Assembly: GCF_016735685.1 (NCBI RefSeq)
Contig: NZ_JAERRA010000001.1
Location: forward strand, 1,364,001-1,428,000
Source: Piscinibacter lacus
Lineage (GTDB): Bacteria; Pseudomonadota; Gammaproteobacteria; Burkholderiales; Burkholderiaceae_C
Reading direction: 5' to 3'
Length of the DNA: 64,000 nucleotides
The position numbers and the translations under genes were made by a program. Of the stretch, positions 34,673 to 43,244 are shown one piece after another. The notes below the pieces were generated by a model that saw nothing but the letters and a program-made list of their open reading frames with translations, had not been told where the DNA came from and ran no database searches. How positions within the stretch are numbered: position 1 is the first letter of the stretch; every line of letters starts with the position of its first letter.

Positions 34673-36382
34673 ATGTCCGGCCTGCTCTCGATCGGCGTTC
34701 GTGCGATGAACGCCAGCCAGACGGCCCTCCAGGTCGCCGGCCACAACATCGCCAATGCGAACACGGCGGGCTACAGCCGGCAGGACATCCTGCTCAGCGC
34801 GACCCCCGGCTCCTTCAGCGGCGCCGGCTACATCGGCAAGGGCGTGCAGGTGGCCGGCGTCGCCCGCGCCTACGACGCCTATGCCGTGCGCGAGGAGCAG
34901 CGCAGCAGCTCCCAGGCCGCGATGGACGAGGCCCGGCTCCAGCAACTGGAGCAGCTCGACACCCTCTTCCCGCTGGGCGAGCAGGGCCTGGGCCATGCCG
35001 CCACCCAGCTCTTCAATGCCTATGTGGACGTGGCCTCGGCGCCGCAGGACCTGTCGGCCCGGCAAGTGGTCGTGTCGCGCGCCGAGGACTTCGCGGCCCG
35101 CGCCCGCGCGGTGGCCGAGCAACTGGAGCAGATGCAGTCCGGCGTGCGCAATGACCTGGGCGTGATGAGCACCCAGGCCAACCAGATCATCGATGCCATC
35201 GCCCGCGTGAACGGCCTGATCCAGGCGGCCCAGGGCGCCAGCCAGGTGCCCAATGACCTGCTGGACCAGCGCGACCAGCTCGTGCGCGATCTCTCGGCCC
35301 TGGTGCCGGTCAGCACGGTCGAGACCGACCAGGGCGGCCTGAATGTGATGCTGCCCGGCGGCCAGGCCCTGGTGATGGGCAGCCAGGCCCGGGCGCTGGA
35401 GCTGCGGGTCGATCCTGCCGACGCGCGCTTGCGTCAGGTGGCCCTGGTCGGCAGCGCCGCGCCGCTCAGCGGCAGCCAGCTTGCGGGCGGCAGCCTGGGC
35501 GGCGTGCTGCGCTTCCAGAACGAGGATCTGCCGGCCACCCGCAGCCGCTTCGAGGCCCTGGTCACCGGCGTCACCACCGCCGTCAATGCCCAGCAGGCCC
35601 TGGGCGTGGCGGTGGATGCAGGCGATGGCCTGCACCCCGGCGCGCCGATCTTCGACGACGGCGGCCAGGGCGCGCTGGGCTTGCAGGTGGCGATGCGCGA
35701 TCCGCTGGGCGTGGCCGCGGCGGCGCCGGTCGCGGCCTCGGCGGCTGCGGCCAACCTGGGCACTGCCTCGGTCGCTGCGCTGACGGTGCGTAGCTGGGAC
35801 GGCGCCAGCACGCCGCAGGTCGAGCTGGAATTCACCGGCGCAGCCGCCGGCAGTGCCGCCACCGGCTACCGCTGGCGCGTCGATGGCGGCGCCTGGACGA
35901 ACGAGGCCAGCCTGCCGCAGCCGCTGACGCTGGACTTTCCGGTTGGCGGCGATCCCGACAGCGCCGCTCTCGGCTGGTCGCTCAACCTGCAAGGCGCGCC
36001 CAAGGCCGGCGACCGCTTCAGCGTGGCGCCGCCCGCCGGCAGCAGCGCTGAAGTGGCCGAGGCCCTGCGCCACCAGAACGGCAATGCCCTGGCCATGGTC
36101 GGCCTGCGCGAGAAGGCGCTGGTCGGCGGCTCGACCGCCGGCGATGCCTATGCCGAGCTGATCGCCGAGGTCGGCCTGCGCGTGGAGGGCGGCCGCACCC
36201 TGGCCGACCTGTCCGCCAGCGCCGCTGAGCAGGCCACGGCCGAGCGCAGCGCGCGCTCGGGCGTGAACCTGGACGAGGAGGCCGCGCGCCTCATCCAGTA
36301 CCAGCAGGCCTACCAGGCCTCGGCCAAGGTCTTGCAGATCGCGCAATCGCTGTTCGACACCCTGTTGCAGACGGCCGGCTGA
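34673..36382 (+). CDS. flgK: Hook-filament junction protein FlgK (HAP1)
   Basis: Links hook and filament together with FlgL. The 569-residue protein has the N-terminus LLSIGVRAMNASQTALQVAG with HNIANANTAGYSRQD, a large variable central domain (about 200-480), and the C-terminal axial helix GVNLDEEAARLIQYQQAYQASAKVLQIAQ. A ribosome-binding site (GAAGAGG) precedes the ATG. It begins 31 bp after flgJ and 29 bp before flgL. Export chaperone FlgN is encoded on the opposite side of the cluster. Confidence 0.96.
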   Translation: MSGLLSIGVRAMNASQTALQVAGHNIANANTAGYSRQDILLSATPGSFSGAGYIGKGVQVAGVARAYDAYAVREEQRSSSQAAMDEARLQQLEQLDTLFPLGEQGLGHAATQLFNAYVDVASAPQDLSARQVVVSRAEDFAARARAVAEQLEQMQSGVRNDLGVMSTQANQIIDAIARVNGLIQAAQGASQVPNDLLDQRDQLVRDLSALVPVSTVETDQGGLNVMLPGGQALVMGSQARALELRVDPADARLRQVALVGSAAPLSGSQLAGGSLGGVLRFQNEDLPATRSRFEALVTGVTTAVNAQQALGVAVDAGDGLHPGAPIFDDGGQGALGLQVAMRDPLGVAAAAPVAASAAAANLGTASVAALTVRSWDGASTPQVELEFTGAAAGSAATGYRWRVDGGAWTNEASLPQPLTLDFPVGGDPDSAALGWSLNLQGAPKAGDRFSVAPPAGSSAEVAEALRHQNGNALAMVGLREKALVGGSTAGDAYAELIAEVGLRVEGGRTLADLSASAAEQATAERSARSGVNLDEEAARLIQYQQAYQASAKVLQIAQSLFDTLLQTAG

Positions 36383-36411
36383 TCCGGTCGCATCGCCCCG
36401 AGCCCCTGACC

Positions 36412-37338
36412 ATGCGACTTTCCACCGCCTCCCGATACGAAGCCGGCGTGTCCGAATTGCAGCGCCGCCAGCAGGCCCTGGGCGAGGCGCAGGAGCGCCT
36501 GGTCAGCGGCAAGCGGGTCGAGCGTGCCTCCGACGATCCGGTGGCCGCCGCCCGCGCCGAACGCGCCAGCGCCCGCCTGTCGATCAGCACCGCCAGCCTG
36601 CGCGCGCTCGATGCCAGCCGCGCCCACCTCACGCTCAGCGAAAACACCCTGGGCCAGTCCGCCGAGCTCTTGCAGGAAGCGCGCGACCTGATGGTGAGCG
36701 CCGGCAACGGCAGCTACAGCGATGCCGAGCGCGGCATCCTGGCCGACAGCCTGCGCGGCCTGCGCGAGCAACTGCTCAACCTGGCCAACCGCGGCGACGG
36801 CAATGGCAGCTACCTCTTCGGCGGCCAGGGCTCGGCCGGCGAGCCCTTCGTCGAAGGCGCGGGCGGTGTCAGCTACCGCGGCACGCCGGGCGACACCCAG
36901 CTTGCGGTGGGCGAGGCCCGCCTGACCTCGGCCGTCGACGGCGACCGCACCTGGACGGCGGTGCCCGACAGCAGCGGCGCGACGATCAATGTCTTCGACG
37001 CCCTGGCCGCCATGGCCGACGAGCTCGACACCCCCGGCCGCAGCAGCGCCGCCATCGCCACGGCCAACACCGAGGCCCTGCGCGTGATCGACCGCGTGCT
37101 GCTGCAACAGGGCCAGACCCGCAGCGCAGCCGGCGAGGCCCTGAACCGGCTCGACGGCATCGAGCAGCGCCTGGGCCAGCAGCAGCTCGATGCCGAGCAA
37201 GTGCGCTCCGACGCGACCGACCTGGACATGGTCGCCGCCATCTCCGATTTCCAGAACCAGCAGACCGGCTACAACGCCGCGCTGCAAGCCTATGCCCAGG
37301 TGCAGCGCCTCAGCCTGTTCGATTACCTGAAGGGCTGA
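36412..37338 (+). CDS. flgL: Hook-filament junction protein FlgL (HAP3)
   Basis: Second junction protein and the base for filament growth. The 308-residue protein has the flagellin-like N-terminus (MRLSTASRYEAGVSELQRRQ, RLVSGKRVERASDDPVAAAR) and a C-terminus with LDMVAAISDFQNQQTGYNAALQAYAQVQRLSLFDYL. Middle residues 140-215 are variable. It closes the flg operon; the next gene follows 64 bp later without an obvious terminator. Confidence 0.95.
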   Translation: MRLSTASRYEAGVSELQRRQQALGEAQERLVSGKRVERASDDPVAAARAERASARLSISTASLRALDASRAHLTLSENTLGQSAELLQEARDLMVSAGNGSYSDAERGILADSLRGLREQLLNLANRGDGNGSYLFGGQGSAGEPFVEGAGGVSYRGTPGDTQLAVGEARLTSAVDGDRTWTAVPDSSGATINVFDALAAMADELDTPGRSSAAIATANTEALRVIDRVLLQQGQTRSAAGEALNRLDGIEQRLGQQQLDAEQVRSDATDLDMVAAISDFQNQQTGYNAALQAYAQVQRLSLFDYLKG

Positions 37339-37402
37339 AGCGCCGAAGCAGCCGGGCGAAGACCGGCTTTCCCGGGCTTGGCCGGGCGGTGCGCTTCCGA
37401 CA

Positions 37403-38644
37403 ATGGAATCTCCACTCCTGCCCGGCCGTCCTGTGAGCGCTTCCATCCTTGCCCGAGTCGCCCTGAGCTACGCGCCGATGATCGACCGCCAGCGCGCGGT
37501 CATCGCCACCCGGCTCACGCTCTTCCCGCTGCGGCCCGGCGAGCCGCTGGACGTGGGCGAGCTGCTCGAGGCCCTGGCCGCGGTCTGGCCCGAAGGCGCG
37601 GGCGAGGTCTCGCTCAACCTGCTCAGCGAAAGCCTGCTGCACGAGCTGATGGCCGCCCAGCCGGCGCGCCACCTGGGCGTGGAGGTGCCGGCCTTCATGG
37701 CGGCCGACCCGGCGCATGCCGAGGTCATCGCCGCCCTGGCGGCGCGCGGCAACACCCTGCTGATCAAGGGCCGGCCGCCGCGCGAGCTGCCGCGCGAGCT
37801 GTTGCCCTGCTTCCGCCAGTCCATCATCGACCTGGCCGAGGACCGCCGCCTGCACGAGCCGCTGGGCCAGCCCTCGCCCATGCCGCGCAGCATCGGCTTC
37901 ATCCAGTCCGGTATCCACAGCCTGGCTGAGATGGAGGCCAGCTTCGCGCGCGGCGCCATCGCCGTGCTGGGCTGGCCCTTCCAGGACGCGCTGGACCGCC
38001 GCAGCCCGCCGGCCGGCCGCGCCGGCGGCCAGGCCTCGGCCGAGCTGCAAGTGCTGATGGACATGATGCGGCAGTTGCAGTCCGGCTCCTCGGTCGAGGA
38101 GCTGGAATCCACCCTCAGCCGCGATCCGCGCCTGGCCTTCCGCCTGCTGCGCTACCTGAACTCGCCGGCCTTCGGCCTGGCGGTGGAGGTCAGCTCCTTC
38201 CGCCACGCCATCATGCTGCTGGGCAGCCAGCGCCTGCTGCGCTGGCTGGCCCTGCTGCTGGCCACCGCCAGCGAAGACCTGAACCTGCGTCCGCTGATGT
38301 TCGCCGCCGTGCGCCGCGGCCTGCTGATGGAGGAGCTGCTGCAACGCAGCGGCTACGAGGAGCTGGCCGGCGAATGCTTCATCTGCGGCGTCTTCTCGCT
38401 GCTTGACCAGTTGCTCGACCAGCCCTTCGAGGCCCTGTTCCGCAGCCTGCCGGTGCCCGATCATGTGCGCCAGGCCCTGGTCGAAGGCCGCGGCCCCTGC
38501 ATGCCTTACCTGCGCCTGGTGCAGGCGGTGGAGGGGGATGATCTGGATCCGATTCGCGAGGCTTTTGCGTCGCTCTTCAGCTACGCTGGTGAAACCAACG
38601 AGGCCCTGCTGGCCGCCCTGGCCCGGGCCGCCACCTTGCGCTGA
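37403..38644 (+). CDS. Degenerate EAL plus HDOD signalling protein
   Basis: A 413-residue YuxH-type protein. The first half (about 10-195) matches the fold pattern of an EAL domain but lacks the EAL motif and metal ligands, so no phosphodiesterase activity is expected; the second half (about 205-405) is an HDOD domain (LQVLMDMMRQLQSGSSVEEL, LSRDPRLAFRLLRYLNSPAF, FRHAIMLLGSQRLLRWLALL). Such proteins regulate motility and c-di-GMP responses in Gammaproteobacteria and Burkholderiales. The ATG at 37403 overlaps a GACAAT hexamer that may itself be a -10; if so, the in-frame GTG at 37433 would be the start. It is the first of four signalling genes after flgL. Confidence 0.85.
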   Translation: MESPLLPGRPVSASILARVALSYAPMIDRQRAVIATRLTLFPLRPGEPLDVGELLEALAAVWPEGAGEVSLNLLSESLLHELMAAQPARHLGVEVPAFMAADPAHAEVIAALAARGNTLLIKGRPPRELPRELLPCFRQSIIDLAEDRRLHEPLGQPSPMPRSIGFIQSGIHSLAEMEASFARGAIAVLGWPFQDALDRRSPPAGRAGGQASAELQVLMDMMRQLQSGSSVEELESTLSRDPRLAFRLLRYLNSPAFGLAVEVSSFRHAIMLLGSQRLLRWLALLLATASEDLNLRPLMFAAVRRGLLMEELLQRSGYEELAGECFICGVFSLLDQLLDQPFEALFRSLPVPDHVRQALVEGRGPCMPYLRLVQAVEGDDLDPIREAFASLFSYAGETNEALLAALARAATLR

Positions 38645-38656
38645 ACCGAGTCCATC

Positions 38657-39040
38657 TTGAATCCCGAACGCCCTTCCGAAGCGGGCCCCCTGCTCGATCC
38701 CGAGGCCCTGGCCCAGCTCCGCGCCCTGGATCCCCTGGGTCGGCATGGCCTGCTGCCGCGGGTGGCGGGCTTGTTCGAGACCTCGCTCGACAGCCTGCTG
38801 CCCCAGCTTGATGAAGCCGAGCGGGCCGGCGATGCCGCTCGCATCCGGCATGTGGCCCACACCCTCAAGTCCTCCAGCGCCAGCCTGGGCGCGCTGGCCC
38901 TGTCGCGCTGCTGTGCCGAGGTCGAGCGCCTGGTGCGCGACGGCCAGGCCGAGGGCCTGGGCCCGCGCCTGGGCGAGCTGCGCGAGGAACTCGCCCGGGT
39001 GCGCCCGGCGGTGGCGGCCCTCGGCCAGCCGCCGGCCTGA
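38657..39040 (+). CDS. Histidine phosphotransfer (Hpt) domain protein
   Basis: A 127-residue protein with one Hpt domain; the phosphorylated histidine is H68 in HVAHTLKSSSASLGA. It is expected to relay phosphate between a hybrid kinase and the REC domain of the neighbouring response regulator. There is no ATG at the proper place, so the start is taken as TTG at 38657, which gives a normal Hpt length. It lies 12 bp after the HDOD gene and 17 bp before the REC-GGDEF-EAL gene, so the three are probably cotranscribed. No matching hybrid kinase is seen in the window. Confidence 0.85.
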   Translation: MNPERPSEAGPLLDPEALAQLRALDPLGRHGLLPRVAGLFETSLDSLLPQLDEAERAGDAARIRHVAHTLKSSSASLGALALSRCCAEVERLVRDGQAEGLGPRLGELREELARVRPAVAALGQPPA

Positions 39041-39057
39041 ATCGTTTCGCTGCCCGC

Positions 39058-41307
39058 ATGCCCTTCAGCATCCGCCTGGACCATGAGCCCGTCGAGCAGC
39101 CGCAGTTGCTGCTCGTCGACGACGATGCCATGGCCCGGCTGCTCACCGCCACCGCGCTGCGCCACCACGGCTTCGAGGTGACGGTGGCCGAAAGCGGCCC
39201 CGATGCCCTGGCCCGGCTGGAGCACTGGCGGCCCGACCTGATCGTGCTGGATGCGGTGATGCCCGGCCAGGACGGCTTCGAGACCTGCCGCCTGCTGCGC
39301 GCCCGGCCCGGCCTGGCCGCGCTGCCGGTGCTGATGCTGACCGGCCTGGAGGACGAGGCCTCGATCGAGCAGGCCTACCAGGCCGGCGCCACCGATTTCT
39401 TCGTCAAGTCGACCCGCTGGGCGCTGTTGGCCGGCCGGCTGCGCCACCTGCTGCGCGCCACCCGCATCGGCGCCGAGCTGGAACGCAAGCGCAGCGAGCT
39501 GGCCCGCGCGCAGCAGATCGCCCGCATCGGCAGCGTGGCCTGGCGCTGCGGCCGCTTCGGCCTGCACACCACGGCCGAGGCGCTGCATGTGCTGGGCCTG
39601 CCGGCCGATGCCCGCCTGGACCTGCGCCATGTGCTGCGCCGGCTGGAGCCGGCCGCCCGCCGCGCCCTGCTGGCCCAGTTGCGCGAGGCCCTGGCCGCCC
39701 GCCAGCCCCTGACGCTGGAGCTGCACCTGGCGCAGGAGGGCAGCCGCGAGCTGATCCTGCATGTCGAGGTGGAACCGCAGTTCGACCTGCGCGGCGCCCT
39801 GGTGGGCTATGCCGGCATCGTGCAGGACGTGGGCGAGCGCCGCGCGGCCGAGGACCGCATCCACCAGCTTGCCCACTTCGACGCCCTGACCGGCCTGCCC
39901 AACCGCCGCGAGCTGATCGCCCGGGCCGAGCGCGCGATCGACGCCGCCCGCCGCGAGGGCGAGGCCCTGGCCGTGCTGCTGATCGGCCTGGACCGGGTCA
40001 AGCTGGTCAACGACACCCTGGGCCATGCCGCCGGCGACGAGCTGCTGCGCCGCGTCGCCTTCCGCTTGCAGGCCTGCGTGCGCCATGGCGCGATGGGCGG
40101 CGAGACCGACGAATCGCGGCCCGACCTGACCCGCCACGACGATGTGCTGGGCCGCCTGGGCGGTGACGAGTTCGTCGTGCTGCTCAACGGCACCGGCCGC
40201 GAGCGCGATGCCTGCGCCGTGGCCCAGCGCCTGCAAGAGGCGCTGCGCGCCCCGCTGACCCTGGCGGGCCAGGATGTCTTCGTCACCGCCAGCATCGGCG
40301 TGGCCCTGTTCCCGCGCGACGGCGCCACCGTGCCCGAGCTGCTGCGCCATGCCGATGCCGCGATGCGCGCGACCAAGGAGGCCGGCCGCAATGCCGTGAC
40401 CCTCTACCACCCCACCCTGGCCGGCGGCGGCCGCGAGCAGTTGCAGACCGAGACCGCCCTGCACATGGCCCTGGCGCGCGGCGAGCTGGTGCTGCACTAC
40501 CAGCCCAAGATCGACCTGCGCAGCGGCCGGGTGGCCGGGGTCGAGGCCCTGATGCGCTGGCAGCGCGGCGAGCGCCTGGTGCCGCCCGCCGACTTCATCC
40601 CCCTGGCCGAGGAAACCGGCCTGATCGTGCCCATGAGCGAATGGGCCCTGCGCGAGGCCGCCCGCCAGGCCGCCGCTTGGCGCGGCATGCCGGGCCTGGA
40701 CGGGCCGGTTGCCGTCAACCTGCCCAGCCGCCTGTTCGAGCGCAGCGACCTCGTCGCCACCCTCAGCGCGGCGGCCGAGGCGGCCGGTGTGCCGCAGGGC
40801 GCAGTGCAGATCGAGATCACCGAAACCGGGCTGATGAAGGACTTGCAGACCGTCATCCCGACCCTGCATCGCCTGCATGCCATCGGCGTCGGCCTGGCCA
40901 TCGACGACTTCGGCACCGGCTATTCCTCGCTGGCCTACCTGACCACCTTGCCGATCGACGAGCTGAAGATCGACCGCAGCTTCATCCGCGACCTCGGCGT
41001 CACGCCGCAGAGTGCGGCGGTGATCGCGGCCATCGTCGCGCTGGCGCGTGCGCTTTCGCTGCGCGTGGTGGCCGAGGGCGTCGAGACGCTGGGCCAGCTT
41101 GAAGCCCTGCTTGCCCTGGGCTGCGACAGCGCGCAGGGCTATCTGATGGCCCGGCCGATGGCGCCGCAGGCCCTGCAAGCCTGGGTCGAAGCCCTGGGCC
41201 AGGGTGGCGCCGCCTGGCAGTGCGCGCTGGACGCCAGCCTGCCCGAGTCCCCGGTCGCCAGCCTGCCGCCGGCCCTGCAGCGCAGCGTCGGCGCAAGCCG
41301 CCGATGA
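39058..41307 (+). CDS. REC-GGDEF-EAL response regulator (c-di-GMP turnover)
   Basis: A 749-residue protein: receiver domain (about 15-130; D65 in IVLDAVMPGQDG), a PAS-like spacer (about 150-260), a GGDEF domain (about 275-440; GRLGGDEFVVLL near 370) and an EAL domain (about 460-715). The GGDEF half carries an RxxD product-inhibition site (RHDD, five residues before GGDEF). The EAL half keeps the catalytic set: EALMRW, VAVNLPSR, IEITETGL, IDDFGTGYSS, LKIDRSF and VAEGVET. Both activities are therefore possible; which one dominates probably depends on phosphorylation. Its stop overlaps the next start (ATGA). Confidence 0.93.
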   Translation: MPFSIRLDHEPVEQPQLLLVDDDAMARLLTATALRHHGFEVTVAESGPDALARLEHWRPDLIVLDAVMPGQDGFETCRLLRARPGLAALPVLMLTGLEDEASIEQAYQAGATDFFVKSTRWALLAGRLRHLLRATRIGAELERKRSELARAQQIARIGSVAWRCGRFGLHTTAEALHVLGLPADARLDLRHVLRRLEPAARRALLAQLREALAARQPLTLELHLAQEGSRELILHVEVEPQFDLRGALVGYAGIVQDVGERRAAEDRIHQLAHFDALTGLPNRRELIARAERAIDAARREGEALAVLLIGLDRVKLVNDTLGHAAGDELLRRVAFRLQACVRHGAMGGETDESRPDLTRHDDVLGRLGGDEFVVLLNGTGRERDACAVAQRLQEALRAPLTLAGQDVFVTASIGVALFPRDGATVPELLRHADAAMRATKEAGRNAVTLYHPTLAGGGREQLQTETALHMALARGELVLHYQPKIDLRSGRVAGVEALMRWQRGERLVPPADFIPLAEETGLIVPMSEWALREAARQAAAWRGMPGLDGPVAVNLPSRLFERSDLVATLSAAAEAAGVPQGAVQIEITETGLMKDLQTVIPTLHRLHAIGVGLAIDDFGTGYSSLAYLTTLPIDELKIDRSFIRDLGVTPQSAAVIAAIVALARALSLRVVAEGVETLGQLEALLALGCDSAQGYLMARPMAPQALQAWVEALGQGGAAWQCALDASLPESPVASLPPALQRSVGASRR

Positions 41308-43208
41308 ATGCGCCCGAGCCCCGCCCAGGGGCCGCGGCCCCCGTCGCGGTGCTGGCCAAGGCCACCCTGCGCCGCCTGGCCCTGGAGCGCCTGGAGCCCA
41401 CCCCCGAGAACTATGCCCGTGCCTATGCCGCCGAATCCGGCCAGCGCCCGCCCGAGCCCGCCCGCGCCGAAGGCCCGGACGGCGAGGCCTGGGCCGGCCT
41501 GATCGAACGCACCCTGCGCGCGCTGGAGCGCTCCGACCGCGGCTGGACCGCCGCCCGCCGCAAGGACAGCCTGCAACGCGTGCTGGGTGGCAGCCGCAGC
41601 GACGCCGCCCGCCTGCACCAGCGCCTGACCCAGTTGCTGGCCCGCTGGGACGAGGCGCCGGCCGGTGCCGACGAGCCCCCCGGCCCGCGCGAGGCCGAGC
41701 CCGCCGCCCGGCCGGCGGCCGAGCTGGCGAGGCCGCTTCAAGCCCCGATCCCGATCGCCCCGGCCCAGCCGGCTGGCGCCGATTCGGCTGGGCCGCAGCA
41801 AAGCCCGGCCCCCACCGCCGGACCGCAAGCCGCCGCGGCCCAGCCCGCGCTGCCCAAGGCTGCCGACCGGCCCGCCGATCCACCCGCCGCCTGGCCGGCC
41901 CTGGTCGACAGCCTGGCCGCCTCGCTCGATGCCGCGCTGCCCGCCGACGATGCCGGCGCCCGCGCCCTGGCCGATCGCCTGCAACAGCGCCTGCAGGCCG
42001 CCCGCCCGCCCGACGCCGCCTCGGCCGGCGAAGTGGCCCTGCTCTGCGAGGAAGCGCGCCGCCTGATCGCCCACCGCCTGCACGGCCACGAGGTGCTGAC
42101 CCGCCTCTGCCGCGGCCTGAGCGAGAGCCTGATCGAGCTGGCCGAGGACGAGAGCTGGGCCCGCGGCCAGGCCCAGGCCATGCGCCAGCAGTTCGAGACC
42201 GGCCTGGCCGTGCGCGGCCTGCGCCAGCTCGACGAGATGCTGGCCACCACCCGCGCCTGCCAGCAGCGCCTGCAGGGCGAGCGCCGCGCCGCGCGCGAGG
42301 CGCTGAAGGCCTCGATCCGGCAGATGCTGAGCGACCTGGCCAGCCTGGGCCAGACCTCCGGCCGCTATGCCGACAGCCTGGACCGCCATGCCGAGGCCAT
42401 CGCCTCGGCCGACACCCTGGACGGCCTGGCCGGGCGGGTGCGCGAAATGGTGGCCGAAAGCCGCGCCGTGCAGTCCCTGGTCGCGCAGACCCGCGACCGT
42501 CTGCAGGCCGAGCAGGCCCGCGCCGAAGCCATGCAGGACCGCGTGCGCACGCTGGAGGACGAGATCCGCCGCCTGGGCGACGAAGTCTCGACCGACCCGC
42601 TGACCCAGATCGCCAACCGCCGCGGCCTGATGCGCGCCTTCGACCGCGAATGCGCGCGCCTGGCCCGCGCCGCCCATGAGGCTACGGCCGGCGCCGGGGT
42701 GGCGACGCAAGCCGCAGCGGCTGCCGCCAACGAGGCCGCGACTGGCGCCTCCGCCGACCTCCCGCCTGCCGCCCGGCACGATGCTCCGGCCGATCCCCCG
42801 GCCGAGCCGCTGCCGCTCGCCGTCGGCCTGCTCGACATCGACAACTTCAAGCGCCTGAACGACCGCCTCGGCCATGCCAGTGGCGATGCGGCCCTGCAGT
42901 TCCTGGCCCGCCACGTCACCCGCGCGCTGCGTCCGCAGGACACCCTGGCCCGCTACGGCGGCGAGGAGTTCGTCGTGCTGCTGCCCGCCACCCCGGTCGA
43001 CGAAGCCCAGCGCGTGCTCAGCCGCCTGCAACGCCTGCTGAGCGCCGAGCTGTTCACCAGCGACGGCCCCGAGCGCATCTTCGTCACCTTCTCCGCCGGC
43101 GTGACCGCCCACCGCCCCGGCGACCCCCTGGACGCAGCGCTGGCCCGGGCCGATGTGGCGCTGTATGAGGCCAAGCGGACGGGGAAGAACCGGACTTGCG
43201 TGGGCTGA
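41304..43208 (+). CDS. Diguanylate cyclase with long N-terminal helical region
   Basis: A 634-residue protein. The N-terminus has the conserved segment of Burkholderiales GGDEF proteins (LRRLALERLEPTPENYARAYA), then an Ala/Pro-rich linker (about 120-210), a long helical/coiled-coil region (about 215-425) and a GGDEF domain (about 430-632) with DPLTQIANRRGL and the active-site loop ARYGGEEFVVLLP. An RxxD inhibition site (RPQD) precedes it by five residues, so product inhibition is expected. An Ala-rich insertion of about 45 residues splits the domain after the first helix. No membrane segment is seen. The gene is translationally coupled to the REC-GGDEF-EAL gene. Confidence 0.92.
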   Translation: MNAPEPRPGAAAPVAVLAKATLRRLALERLEPTPENYARAYAAESGQRPPEPARAEGPDGEAWAGLIERTLRALERSDRGWTAARRKDSLQRVLGGSRSDAARLHQRLTQLLARWDEAPAGADEPPGPREAEPAARPAAELARPLQAPIPIAPAQPAGADSAGPQQSPAPTAGPQAAAAQPALPKAADRPADPPAAWPALVDSLAASLDAALPADDAGARALADRLQQRLQAARPPDAASAGEVALLCEEARRLIAHRLHGHEVLTRLCRGLSESLIELAEDESWARGQAQAMRQQFETGLAVRGLRQLDEMLATTRACQQRLQGERRAAREALKASIRQMLSDLASLGQTSGRYADSLDRHAEAIASADTLDGLAGRVREMVAESRAVQSLVAQTRDRLQAEQARAEAMQDRVRTLEDEIRRLGDEVSTDPLTQIANRRGLMRAFDRECARLARAAHEATAGAGVATQAAAAAANEAATGASADLPPAARHDAPADPPAEPLPLAVGLLDIDNFKRLNDRLGHASGDAALQFLARHVTRALRPQDTLARYGGEEFVVLLPATPVDEAQRVLSRLQRLLSAELFTSDGPERIFVTFSAGVTAHRPGDPLDAALARADVALYEAKRTGKNRTCVG

Positions 43209-43231
43209 TCGGTTGAGGGCGCGCCCGCCCC

Positions 43232-43237
43232 TAGGAT
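43232..43237 (+). promoter_or_regulatory. Candidate -10 of the PP-loop gene (leaderless start)
   Basis: TAGGAT ends 7 nt before the ATG at 43245. The spacing supports that ATG over the one at 43236, which would fall within the hexamer. No good -35. Confidence 0.35.
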
Positions 43238-43244
43238 GTTGGGA

